The notes beneath the pieces were generated by a model. It was not told where the DNA came from and did not search any database. It worked only from the letters and a program-made list of their open reading frames with translations. A DNA stretch of 64,000 nt, taken from the NCBI RefSeq assembly GCF_963675165.1, contig NC_087377.1, forward strand, positions 16,369,518 through 16,433,517, given 5' to 3'. Positions 23,581 through 36,200 of this stretch are shown here, piece after piece; within the stretch, counting starts at the first letter, position 1; the number at the start of each line of letters is the position of its first letter. A program made the position numbers and the translations under genes. Origin of the DNA: Halichondria panicea (Eukaryota; Porifera; Demospongiae; Suberitida; Halichondriidae).

Positions 23581-26500
23581 CTAATTCACAGTGACCTCTC
23601 TGGCAGCTGGTCCAACGATGATCTCCTTCTCTGGCACAAACTCTGGTTGCAAGGCCACCAGGTACTTGGTCATATCCACCCCCAGGTCCCTCAGCTCAGC
23701 GAGGAACTTCGCATTTTGCTCATTTTCAGCTTTCTCCACGTCAACACGGACCTCAACCTGGGGGAGTGGTTATAATGATACACATGTATACTTCAGGTGC
23801 AAATGGTAATCCATGGAAGGACATAGAATAATTATGTGGTGTAAATGGGAGAGGGAGAGAGGGGGAGGGATGTCCTACTACTATACTTTAGTTGGTAATA
23901 TGAATTATAATGGGTTGCCAACTGAACTGAAATAAATAGCTAAGCTGGTAAAGGTCATCAGCAATAAAAATCTAGCGAGTGAAATAATTATTACAAGTTC
24001 CAAACGTTTACTTAAAAAAGCTGCATGCCACTGAGTTAGTATATAATTCTGTTCCACTTACCTCTTTCATTTCTTTCTTGAGTCTTGCATTGTGCTGTAG
24101 CCTCTGTTGACCGAGGGTGGAGTCTTGTTGCATCCTCTCCATCTCCTGCAGGTGGTCCTGGTTCTTGCTGTCCATCTCATGCTCTGTGGGGGTGTGGTAT
24201 GTGGTATGTGGTATGATCAAAGGGCAGGTGATTTGGGGAATTTGTGTGTATTTTCCCAACAGGATGACACATGTTTATGAAGTAGCATTCCAAAGGCTTT
24301 TGTGTAAATATCATTTCCTGTTTGGGAGAAATTCTTACTAGTTAGTATTATAATTATGTACACACAGGAAATCCATTGAAAAGCTAATTTACGCGTACAT
24401 GCATGTTGCTCCTTAAGTACCCAAAACACATACCCTCCAACCCCCAAAGACTCAGTATACACATCCCTATAAAGTATTATAGATACCCCAAAACACACCC
24501 CTCACCCCCAAGTGCATGGGCCCAACCACACACACTCTTTACCTTGAACTGTACATGTACATCCCAAACCACACTCACTCAGTTTGGTTCGCTCTTTCTC
24601 CCTCTTCAGTTTAAACTCCTGCAGCACCTGCTCCTGTTCCTCGGACTCAGTCTTCAGCCGCAGGTTTGTACGAATGTGTACGGCTTCGTCATGGGTAGCC
24701 TGAAGGGATCGAGATGCCTCGTAACCACGAAACACCACCTTGGTGATGTTGTAGCCAATACGCTGGGCTCGGGAATTGAGTTGCGAGTAGCTGTCCATAC
24801 TGTTGAGGTCGTGGGTCTGTTGAATAAACTCCTCATAGCTGCATGTGGTGTGTGTGTGGGGGGAGGTGGTGTGTGTGCATGTGGGGAGGGGGTGGTGTGT
24901 GTGTGTGGGGAGGGGGTGGTGCGTGTGTGTGGGGGTAAGGGGTTAAGTGTGTGGAAAAGTAGTTTAAAACATGCAAGTCAACTAAAAGTTATATAAGAGA
25001 ATACCTTTCAAACATAAGTCATTTAGCTAGTAATTAAATGTACAACCATCCCAGGCCATTGCCATGTATAGTAACATGCACAGTTCCATGGCCTTTCTTC
25101 AGAAGTGGTCTTAGGAGCAGCTAGTGTGTGTACAGTAATTACAGACATACCTCCTCTTAGAAGCGAATGAGATGATGTCAGATTGCACGGCATTTATTAA
25201 GTCAGCAATGGGGTCGTGAGTGAAGTTCAACTAATGAGGGGAAGAGGAAATATGATATCAACACACACGTCATGGAAGCCAATAAAGACATAATTAGTGC
25301 AGCTCATGAAATTCATTTAGTCTAGAGAATAGAATACCACACATTTGTGAGCTATAGTAGTTGCATGTACTTAAATGTGAAGATTGGCTAAATTATACCA
25401 TTGTTTCGACATCGACCATCTCGTAGAAAAGCATGAGTTTGACAGTGAGCAACGTGTCGTTGTTTGTTCTCACGTCTCGTACATTGCAGTAGAACTGCGT
25501 GGGAATGTGACACAGCTGAGTGAACTGACTCTTCCCGGGAATGAAGCGACCAGGGTGACTACAATCCTCTCCGTGCCACTTGAACTCGTGGAGCCTGGGG
25601 AAGATTTATTAATTAATAACATGTGACATATCTCTAGCAGCTGCAATAGGAACGGATTATATGATAAAAAGTGTATGTTCCATTACATGCGTAGCTGATA
25701 CACAATTAATACTTCCATCTGTATGTATAATGGCTATGTACCTTCCTCTATTGACTTTATACAAGGTTCAAATTTTTGGTTTTTGAATAATACGCAAAAT
25801 CCTTTACATACATGATATGTACATGCATGTACTTACAACAAAAGCTTTATACAACGCTGTGTATAACCTATAATTATTAAGATAAATAATTACACACACA
25901 TGCACGCACACATGCAGTACTTACCACTCGTGAGCATTGGGTACAAAGATGGTGGGACCCTGAATTATCCTTCTTTCGATCTTTCCTTCCTCTTGCTTGT
26001 AGACAACAATCATGTGATTAGCGTCCAGTTTTACAGAGTTTTTGACATCGACGAAATCCACTTCCAATCGATTCACAAATATCTCTGCAGGTCTGTGTGT
26101 GTGTGTGTGGGGTGGGGGGGGGGGGTCGAATAATTATCTGCATGAGTATAAGCAACTTTAGAATGGTATCCCCTGACCCTACCCTTGGATGAAAGTGTGA
26201 ACACACTGTACACCTAAGTTCCACCCAGGTTACCCTTGAATACATGTGCGAACACATTGTACCCCCACCCTCCACCCAGGGCTTACCCTTGGATACTCTC
26301 CTTCCGACCGTCCCTGTGCTTGACCACCAGGTACTGGTCCTGACTGGCCACACGACGAGGAAGGTACTCTATCTCCTCATTAAACAACAGCCACACCTAC
26401 AAAATAATAATTATAAGGTCTCCTATAAAATGTAAATACAGTAAAGCAGGTAATTTTCGTTGGTGCAAATTTTCGTATGAACTCCCCAATTAAACATTTC

Positions 26501-27067
26501 GTATTCTAAATATTCATACAGTTGCGGTAGAATAATTATTTCGTATGATGCTCTACAATACAAAAAACACAAAAATTTCCACCATACGAAAATAATATTT
26601 CGTTTTTTCGTTGATTACGCATGTACCGCGAACATTTATACTCTAGAATTCAATATCGCATGCATGCATGCTGCAGATCGAAAGGCTGCTATTCCCGAAA
26701 ATTAAATCTGCGAAAACCTTTCTAACGGTCATTCCGTGAAAGTGAAATACACCAGCCCTGCTATACGGTACTACACACTATTGAATACAGTCATCATAGC
26801 ATTAGGTAGCAATACATAAATCAGTGTAGATACAGACGATGAGACTAAATAATCAGTGCTCATGTGTACTATACATGAGCACTGGGCTTCATAATAATAA
26901 AAAACAAGCTATACTGTTAATACACTGGCTGCATGCTGTTCAGAAAGTTATTCAGCATGATAAGCTACAATAATGTTTACCCTTCTAGGACCCTCCACGA
27001 CCCTGGATCGACCGCGATCATTGAGAATGAGGGCCTTGTCTCCTTCTTTGATACGATGGATGTCCAT
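23581..27067 (-). CDS. Major-vault-protein-shoulder/SPFH-like coiled-coil protein, copy 1
   Basis: Exons in transcript order: 27067-26981, 26396-26287, 26092-25925, 25594-25399, 25230-25151, 24838-24579, 24183-24062, 23757-23581. They sum to 1200 bases (399 aa plus stop) with consistent phases. The N-terminal third has beta repeats with vault-like G-P-x-x-x-F-V-P motifs ([22 protein letters not shown]). The middle (from about residue 130) resembles an SPFH or vault-shoulder fold ([20 protein letters not shown]). The C-terminal part is a charged coiled coil ([11 protein letters not shown]-type, then [20 protein letters not shown]). No signal peptide is seen, so it is probably cytoplasmic. I recognise the resemblance but not a named family; function unknown. 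A tandem copy follows upstream on the same strand. Confidence 0.82.
26437..26775. repeat. Degenerate MITE-like repeat in intron 1 of vault-like gene 1
   Basis: It contains TTTTCG-rich sequence, CTAACGGTCATTCCG and a GCTATACGGTAC end, shared in part with the elements at 15663-15858 and 47371-47838. The ends are less well matched than in those copies. Confidence 0.45.
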
Positions 27068-27930
27068 AGCTTATCTCCTTGCTTGCTATTGAATTCTTAA
27101 TGAGATGAGCAAGTGTGCATGTACCGTGAATTTAATATCACATTATGCCTCGGTGCGCATGCGCAGCAAGCGTGTGCGTAGCTAGCTATAGCTCAAGGGT
27201 CAATGAAGTGCAAGTAAGAGTTTCTATAGGCTTCTAAAAGTCATATTTTCTTGGATTTTAATTTGTAGATTTGCTTCGTTCTCGAGTTATGCCTAGTTTT
27301 TTGCTTACTTGGAATGCCATTGCAGCCTTTTCAGAAGAGTGCATGACTCTAGAACGCTAGCTATTGGTAGCTGCAAGAGTGAGAAGAGAGCTGCAAGGCT
27401 CTGCTGACGTACAATTCATGTATGCAGCCATATTACTTGAACTGTTGGCATCGATCGTTTTTAACAACAATCATGGTCGATCATTACCCACTATTTGAGT
27501 TTCCCTGGATTCTGCAGAAAAATGCATCATGATATATAATGTGTGTATAAAAGCTATATTAGTAGCTTTATGTTATGTAGTTTGGCACCTCCACCGAGGC
27601 ATCAGTACCTACGGCACTTTACATTTTGGTATACCCATATTTTTCGTGTCAGGTTTATTTTTCTCGTCAAGTCTCCTGCCGTTATCCCAGCATTAGACAT
27701 TTTATATACTACTGCATGCGTATTATTCTAAAAGCTGTTGCACGTACTATATTATAATTATGTTCATTAAAAACAACATGATATCAAACAAGCCATATAC
27801 AGTATCATTTATTGTAAAAATAATTTTTGTTCTGAAGTGATAATTATCTAGAACTAAATAAGTGTATAAAAATCATTATCAGTTTACAGAATGATTGTTC
27901 AGGCACTACTATTAAGCAGCTAGCTTCCTA
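27068..27930. other. Intergenic region upstream of vault-like gene 1
   Basis: This 5' flank includes a GCGCATGCGC palindrome near 27160. A block from about 27128 to 27620 has an inverted, clearly alignable copy at about 56695-57300 inside an intron of receptor B. No coding exon is supported. Confidence 0.65.
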
Positions 27931-30286
27931 TTAATTCACTGTGACCTCTCTGGCAGCTGGTCCCACGATGATCTCCTTCTCTGGCACAAACTCTGGTTGC
28001 AAGGCCACCAGGTACTTGGTCATATCCACCCCCAGGTCCCTCAGCTCAGCTAAGAACTTCGCATTTTGCTCGTTTTCAGCTTTCTCCACGTCAACACGGA
28101 CCTCAACCTGGGGGAGTGGTTATAATGATACACTCACTTCAGGTGCAAGTGCCATGGTAATTCAGGGAAGAAGGAACATAGAATATGGTGGTATAAATGG
28201 GAGGGGAGGGAGGGGAGGGGAGGGGAGTGATACTTTAGTTGCAAATAATGTACTATACAAGGGACAAGGTAAGGTATAATGGCCTGCCAACTTAACTGAA
28301 GCTAAGCTGGTAAAAGTCATCAGTAAATTACAGCAATAAGAATCTTATTCATACTTTCATTATTACAAGATCCCAAACATAATTGCATGAATGCCACTGA
28401 GTATGTTCCACTTACCTCCTTCATTTCTTTCTTGAGTCTTGCATCGTGCTGTAGCCTCTGTTGACCGAGGGTGGAGTCTTGTTGCATCCTTTCAATCTCC
28501 TGCAGGTGGTCCTGGTTCTTGCTGTCCATCTCATGCTCTGTGGGGGGGGGGGGGGGGTATCACTTCCGTTTGGGAGAAATTCTAACAATAGTTATTATAA
28601 TTATGTACACACAGGAAATTGTTGTATCTCCTTACCCCCCAAATTTATATCCCCAACCAACCACACGCACACGCACACTCACTGAGTTTGGTTCGCTCTT
28701 TCTCCCTCTTCAGTTTAAACTCCTGCAGCACCTGCTCCTGTTCCTCAGACTCAGTCTTCAGTCGCAGATTCGTACGGATGTGTACGGCTTCGTCGTGGGT
28801 GGCCTGAAGGGATCGAGACGCCTCGTAACCACGGTACACCACCTTGGTGATGTTGTAGCCAATACGCTTGGCTCGGGAATTGAGTTGCGAGTAGCTGTCC
28901 ATACTGTTGAGGTCGTGGGTCTGTTGAATGAACTCCTCATAGCTGCGTGGGTGTGTGTGTGTGTGGGGAGGTGGTGTGTGTGTGTGGGGAGGGGGTGGTG
29001 TGTGTGTGTGTGGGGGGGGTAATTTATCGAAATAATAACAGTCAACTTAGCAAAAAGCTATAAATTTAAACATCCTGCATCACGTAAATTAAAAAGTCAG
29101 TTAATTAAGACCCTCCAATATTCAGAACATTAATCATGCCAAGCCATTGCCATGTGGATGTACGGTACATGTACATGTGTAACATAGCTGCATGGGTCTT
29201 CTTTAGGGATGGCCGTTATGAGGATCGAGTGTGTACAGTAATTACAGAACGTACCTCCTCTTAGAAGCGAATGAGATAATGTCAGATTGCACAGCGTTGA
29301 TAAAGTCAGCAATGGGGTCGTGAGTGTAGTTCAACTAATGAGGGGGAAGAGAGGATATGATATCAACACACTGCATGTATATAGTTTAACCAACAAGGGC
29401 CAGGTCAGACTGCTATAATAGTTCTTTTCTGAGAGCATATATAGAGGGCATGGATGGTTGAATAGCCATTATTATGTTCTGACAGATTTATTTTCAGGTC
29501 CTGTTTTTACCTAAAAAAAAAAGGTAATGGAAGTGGGATAAATTGCCAAATTTAGATCTAAATTAGTGAGATAGAACCTCTTTCTAAAGCAATTTCTCAA
29601 TTAAAGTTATGGTAGCTGAAAGATCAGTATGAAAATCCTTAATTATGTTTACATATAACAGACTGCATGCTGCATGTGTGTACCATTGTTTCGACATCGA
29701 CCATCTCGTAGAAGAGCATGAGTTTGACGGTGATCAACGTGTCGTCGTTTGTTCTCACGTCTCGTACGTTGCAATAGAACTGCGAGGGAACGTGACACAG
29801 TTGAGTGAACTGACTCTTCCCGGGAATGAAGCGACCGGGGTGACTACGATCCTCTCCATGCCACTTGAACTCGTGGAGCCTGAGGGGGATTGATTATTAT
29901 CATAGATTAAAATAACGTGAGACAGATCTCTAGCGACGGATTACATATGCTTAAGTTACACGCGTAGTTGATACATAAATTATGATACTTTCCATAATTA
30001 AGTATGGCTATGTAACAATTGTTCCAATTAAGAGAGGCAAACATTTCTGAGCTCACATACTTAGCAAGAGATAGCAGCCACCTTTCTCGGCTGTGCATGA
30101 ACTCTAGACCTCACATATTATTTTTACACCTTGATGTGATTTGTATACGCAAAATTCTTTACACATGTACTTACAACAAAAGCTTTGAATACAACAATGT
30201 GTGTAACCTGTAACAATATAAACATCGCACACACGCACACACGCACGCACACACGCACGCACACACACACGCACACACACACGCAC

Positions 30287-30341
<55 letters not shown>

Positions 30342-30374
30342 CGCACGCACACACGCACGCACACACGCACACAC

Positions 30375-30407
<33 letters not shown>

Positions 30408-31328
30408 TCACAGAAGTTTTTAACAGAGGATTTGATTCCAGACAAGGAAGAAGCTGCACACAACCACACCCACACACAACACTTACCACTCGTGAGCATT
30501 GGGTACAAAGATGGTGGGGCCCTGGACTATCCTCCTCTCGATCTTTCCTTCCTCCTGCTTGTAGACAACGACCATGTGATTAGCGTCCAGTTTAACAGAG
30601 TCCTTGACATCGATGAAATCCACTTCCAATCGATTCACAAACATCTCTGCAGGGCTGCGTGTGTGTAGGGAGGTGTCAATAATTATAAACAACCCCCAAA
30701 CTTCAAAACGGTACCCCCTGACCCCACCCTTGGATGCAAGTGTGAACATACTGTACCCTCCACCCAGGTTACCATTGGATGCAAGTGTGAACACATTGTA
30801 CCCCCACCCTCCACCCAGGGCTTACCCTTGGATGCTTTCCTTCCGACCGTCCCTGTGCTTGACCACCAGGTACTGGTCCTGACTGGCCACACGACGAGGA
30901 AGGTACTCTATCTCCTCATCAAGCGACAGCCACACCTACAAATATATAATAAGACGGTATTTATACTTTAACTATGGCTTCGAGTGGCATAATTATATCA
31001 TCAATAGATGTACACGCGAGAGTAACGTGAACCACGAGGCGAAGACTACATGTAGCTAATACTATTAAACACACCAGCCAGTGGAATTTTATGATTGAGT
31101 CTTCGTAGCCGATGGATTTAGGTAGCAATAAGTGTTTAGATAGTAACCGTTTACATAAACACTGGGATTCATAGTACACTACAATAAAATATTAAATACA
31201 CAGTTACAGGACTAATTCACTGAACTGTTACAATGTCATACCCTTCTAGGACCCTCCACGAGCCTGGCTCGACCGCTCTCGTTGAGAACAAGAGCTTTGT
31301 CTCCTTCTTTGATACGATGGAAGCCCAT
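27931..31328 (-). CDS. Major-vault-protein-shoulder/SPFH-like coiled-coil protein, copy 2
   Basis: Exons in transcript order: 31328-31242, 30935-30826, 30654-30487, 29879-29684, 29334-29255, 28942-28683, 28537-28416, 28107-27931. Every exon has the same length as in copy 1 (87, 110, 168, 196, 80, 260, 122, 177), so the protein is again 399 aa with no lesion. Protein differences are few (for example [13 protein letters not shown] against [13 protein letters not shown]); introns differ far more. Equal exon lengths and intact frames suggest both copies are functional and under purifying selection. Function unknown. Confidence 0.82.
30222..30408. repeat. Long (CA)n/(CACACG)n microsatellite
   Basis: About 185 bp of CA repeat with interspersed CG-containing units, in the intron between exons 3 and 4 of vault-like gene 2. 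Long VCVCVC-type frames across it are not genes. Confidence 0.95.
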
Positions 31329-32555
31329 AGTTAGCTATCTCCTTGCTTGCTTGATTGGTGTGTATCTAGCTTTCTAAATAGCTGAGTCACTTTTAGCTTG
31401 TCTATGAAGCCAGACAAAATAGTTATGACGTCATCGGTTGCAGGAAACGGAGGAGAAAGATGGGTGGGGCTGGTTGGTTGTTGATCATTACCCACTCTTT
31501 GAGTTTGCATGCATATATATCCTGGGGTTGGTAGATTATGCTCGAGATAATTATTACCTTTATGCTCAAGTTAACAGCCTATTATTCTATTTATTATCCC
31601 ACATTATTTCTCCACAGCACAACATATTAGACCCCATAATTCACAAGGAACATCGGCTACATGACTCTATCTATTAACACAGAATACCAAAGAGATAATT
31701 AACCATCAGTACTTCCATCAAGACCATCATGTTGCATATACCCATCATGCATGGCACAGCGCATAGTCCTACAAAAGATGGGTGGGGCTGATGTTTGTGG
31801 TTTGAGGAATTATTGACACAATGATTGGAATGTGGATATCGCGTACACATTTATATGAATATCATTAACTTGGTTGATTGGTTGTCACTCAGACTTACTC
31901 TGGCTCTAGCTGATGTGATTCCGATCAAATTTCTCCATGATCATGCACTGAATCTCAATAATTATTCATCTGGCTCATCATTGATTGGAACCTGATTTTT
32001 AGGGCTACCTTAATATTAGCTCTCAGTTGCTAGTTGGTACGCACCTATGCTCTGCATTAAATTTTATAAAGAAAAAAAAAAAAAAATTTGATCAAACAGC
32101 CTATCATCTTTGCTGCAACATGCCAGTGTATTGAAGCATAACATGTATGGCATCATGCAAGACACCATTTTCATTTAAATTAGGTTGAAGCAGTCCACAT
32201 CACATACTAGACATTGCAGCTGTATATTATGTGATGTGCATGGACTGCTTCAATAATAGTATTATGCAAGAGGCAGCAATTAAGTATAGTGATTGAATGT
32301 TTTACTGAGATTCCTGCATGTATAATTATATAGGAATGTGGTGACTTTGCCCCATCCTCTTTCAACCATCAACCCAATCATAGCAGATTTAGAAAGTTTC
32401 ACTTGAAATGCCGTGTAATTTATTTGTATCAGTTTTATCAATGACGTTTCACAAACATGGAGTGGTATAACAGTACTAAAAGAACAGGGGATAAAAACTA
32501 ACAATGTCACATTGCAGCTATATAGATATATATATACATAAGAACATGCAGTTAT
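31329..32555. other. Intergenic region upstream of vault-like gene 2
   Basis: 1.2 kb with no supportable exon. It shares a short block (GATCATTACCCACT near 31483) with the 5' flank of copy 1 and holds a 69-nt hairpin at 32185-32253 and an A-run near 32071-32086. Confidence 0.6.
32185..32253. repeat. 69-nt imperfect hairpin (pre-miRNA-sized)
   Basis: Arms TTGAAGCAGTCCA / TGGACTGCTTCAA (13 bp) then CATCACATA / TATGTGATG (9 bp), with a 4-nt bulge on one side and a loop of about 21 nt. The size and shape would suit a miRNA precursor on either strand, but an inverted-repeat fragment is equally possible. No expression evidence can be read from sequence. Confidence 0.6.
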
Positions 32556-32732
32556 TTAAGTGGCTGTTACGTACATGTCATCGTCATCTGACGTGTTCTC
32601 TTTTGATAGACCGTGCGCTTTAGAGATTCTTACGGGGTCTGGAATTTCATACTCTTCAGGATCTGGAAGGGGGCGTGGTGACGAGGCTAGGTTTGGAATT
32701 TCATATTCTTCGGATTCTGGAAGCCGGGGACT
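32556..32732 (-). CDS. Orphan terminal exon with YEIP tyrosine motifs (cytoplasmic-tail-like)
   Basis: After a TATAG acceptor the minus strand reads 58 codons and a stop. It has two copies of an EEYEIP motif (SEEYEIPN and PEEYEIPD), then SKENTSDDDDMYVTAT. The repeated tyrosine motif in a Pro/Asp/Glu context looks like a receptor tail that could be phosphorylated and bind SH2 domains. The upstream Ig gene already ends at 33225, and I could not find a linking transmembrane exon. This may be an alternative 3' exon of that gene, the end of an unseen gene, or a remnant. Confidence 0.4.
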   Translation of the reverse strand, partial: SPRLPESEEYEIPNLASSPRPLPDPEEYEIPDPVRISKAHGLSKENTSDDDDMYVTAT

Positions 32733-33224
32733 CTATAAAAAGACTTAAGTGGCAGCAGCAGTGCAGTTCACATAGTCAACATAATTATACCTATATATAT
32801 GCTATGGGGGTGTCAATCCACACACACACCCCCATGCAAGCTACCAACACCACACAAACCGTGAATATAGATTTTTTATAAATTTTAAAGTGAGAATACA
32901 CTCAGGGAGTGCATGCAACCTCGATATTCATCATCATCACATTCGATTATAATTTATGTGTGAAGGGTTGCAACCATGCATGCATGCAGAGCCACTAGAA
33001 GTGTCTGCCGTTCATCTCCACCTCCAAAGTCTCAATTTAACCCTCGCTTTGCTCAGAATGAATATACAATAATTATACACATGCATATAGATACCCCATA
33101 CAATCTTAATATACAATCAGAGATGATCTAGATACGCCAGTTCTATATAATTATTCCCATACAAAAACAAGTAATGAGAGATACGCCAGTTCTAATATAA
33201 AGACTGAGAGATAGGTATTCCGAC

Positions 33225-36200
33225 TCAGAGCATCAGTGCCAGACAAACAGTGATCATTACGCTCAGTAGACAGGAACAGGTAGTAACTGCATGCAGGGGA
33301 GGAGGGTATGGGGTTAGGGACTGGTAGGGGGTTAGGGACTGTAGGGAGTTAGCAGGTTATGCAAACACACATACACATGCAGATCTAGAGTTAGGTTCCT
33401 TTAAAAAGATAGCTAGTTCACATATTATATGCACAGAGATGCTGTCTCACCGGAGCTTCCATTGACCTCCACGCTGATCTCCCTGGAAACTGTTCCAGCT
33501 GGATTAGTCCCCACACAGGTGTACACACCAGCATCGGCATTATCGATCATCAGTTGAGACAGAAACATGTTGCCCGCAAAAGGCCTGGAAATATCGATAC
33601 CAGGGCCAGAAGAGAGCATGACATTATCTTTAAGCCATGTAATGACAGGTGTAGGGATGCCCATGACCTCACACTCCACATTCAGTCTATCACCGACCAT
33701 TGTGTTTGGCGTGAAACGAAAGTTTGTGATGACCGGATCAGCTATGAGAGGGGTGTGTGTCATGTACATATGTGTGGGTGCCTAGAAATTGACTTACTGC
33801 AAAATGTAAATGACATATCAACCATGTCATTAGGTTCACTTGTAGTTTCACATCTGTACATTCCAGCATCATCCATGATGACATCAGACAGTTGTATCTG
33901 AAGGAAATCAAATGGGAAGGTGTAATTAAGATGTACACTCTATAGATGGAAGTATCCCCCACCTGGTCGGTAAAGGTTTGGGAGACTCTTTGGAAGGCCC
34001 CCTGTCCTGGAGTGATGACTTCTTGCCCCTTCAGGAATTGTACCGAAGGCCGTGGGAAGCCGTTGGTTTCGCAACTGATAGTAACAGTACTGGCGTTGAC
34101 TAGACACATTGCATCAGAGTTATCTGCCACTGACAGGATCAACGAAGAAACTGGGTCGCTAGTGGCAACTGGACGGGAGAATCAATGAACCATAAAATGC
34201 AATGTGTAATTTTTACCTGGTATAGTAATGTACAGGCCTGGAAGAATCCCACTTCCAGCGAGATTGCTAAAGGTGGCAGAATAAGATCCTGATGTCTCAT
34301 TGGTCAGATTATTCACGGTCAGCATAAAGGTAAAGGGTGATTCGGCGTCAGCAACACTGCAGGGGTTGGTGATAGTGTAGTCGTCTCCGTGAGCAATGTT
34401 CAGGCCCTTGAAGGACCACTGTACACTCGGGCAGAGGTGAGCCTCCACAGACACAGGTACTGTGACCATAGACCCAAAAGCATCCACAATAAGAGCTCCA
34501 ACTTGTCTGTCTCTCACTGCACCAATGGCAGTCTCATTGAATGCCAGGGCAGTGGGTGGATCTGTATAAGGAAACAAATTAATATTGAACACATAAATTG
34601 ATTACGGGGTAAAGAAAAGTTTCAACGAAGACTTCGTTTGACTTCGCAAAGGTTCATGAACAGTAACGCATTGTGATTGTAAACTCTATACATGCAGGAA
34701 AGCCTTCCTGAAGTGCATGATTCACCAAGCTATACACATTAAGTAAACTCTACTATAGGAAGGCTACCTGAAGTGCTTCACCAAGCTACACATTAAGTAA
34801 ACTCTACTATAGGAAGGTTACCTGAAGTTCTTCACCAAGCTATACACATTAAGTAAACTCTACTAGGGCGAAGGCTACTTGAAGTTCTTCACCAAGCTAT
34901 ACACATTAAGTAAACTCTATTAGGAAGGCTACCTAAAGTGCTTCACCAAGCTACACATTAAGTAAACTCTACTATAGGAAGGCTACCTAAAGTGCTTCAC
35001 AAGCTATACACATTAAGTAAACTCTACTAGGGCGAAGGCTACTTGAAGTTCTTCACCAAGCTAGACACATTAAGTAAACTCTATTAGGAAGGCTACCTAA
35101 AGTGCTTCACCAAGCTACACATTAAGTAAACTCTACTATAGGAAGGCTACCTGAAGTGCTTCACAAAGCTATACACATTAAGTAAACTCTGTTAGGAAGG
35201 CTACCTGAAGTGCTTCACCAAGCTATACACATTAAGTAAACTCTGTTAGGAAGGCTACCTGAAGTGCTTCACCAAGCTACACATTAAGTAAACTCTATTA
35301 GGAAGGTTACCTGAAGTGCTTCACCAAGCTATACACATTAAGTAAAATCTACTAGGAAGGCTACCTGAAGTGCTTCACCAAGCTATACACATTAAGTAAA
35401 CTCTACTAGGAAGGCTATACCTAAAGTGCTTCACCAAGTTAAGTAAACTCTACTAGGAAGGCTACCTAAACTAAAAGTGCTTCACCAAGCTATACACATG
35501 CAATAAGTAAACTGTACAGGAATTAAAGGTCTATACAATGTGTGCTTCAACACAACATTAAGTAAAACTCTACAGGAAGGCCTTCCTGAAGTGCTTCAAC
35601 ACAACATTAACACAACATTAAGTAGAACTCTACAGGAAGGCTTTGAAATTCCTGAAGTGGTTCACAAAGCTACACATGCATATTAAGGAAACTCTCCAGG
35701 AAGGCCTTCCTCAACTGTTTCCCCGAAGCTGGAATACTGTATCTACATGCAGCATCAGATCTATATGTGCTATAATTTATGTGAAGTATTCCAAAAGCTA
35801 CATGAAGCCTTACCAACATTATTTTTCTTTGCAACGCATACAATACAGTGTAAATATTAAAAGAATTCACCTTGAATGATGACCTCCACACTAGCATTCG
35901 CAGAACCAACTACGTTCGCTATGACACAAGTATAGGTACCGCCACTATTTGTATTCAGCTGTGACCTCGTTAGAGTGGACGATCCATCAGCAGAATTAAT
36001 GATAACTCCACCAATGTCATTAATTAGAGGTGACCCTTCATGGAACCAGGTTATAGTGGAGACCGGTACAGAGTTGTAGATACAGGAGAGAGTTATGGTT
36101 CCAGTTATGAAAAAGATATTCGAAGCTGGATTATTAGACGCTATATCAGGTACATCTGCAGAACAAAATATGACATAATACACACATAATTATTAAGACA

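Noticed and set aside
24403-24996. 197-codon + strand frame in vault-like gene 1 (and the similar one at 28471-29022)
   Set aside because: They run antisense over the coiled-coil exon and simple repeats; the minus-strand exons splice in phase.
30104-30583. Long VCVCV / THTHT frames
   Set aside because: Translation of a CA microsatellite in all frames.
34640-35720. CRISPR-like array of repeats
   Set aside because: Units are contiguous with no unique spacers, lie in an intron of a eukaryotic gene, and have no cas genes nearby; this is a minisatellite.
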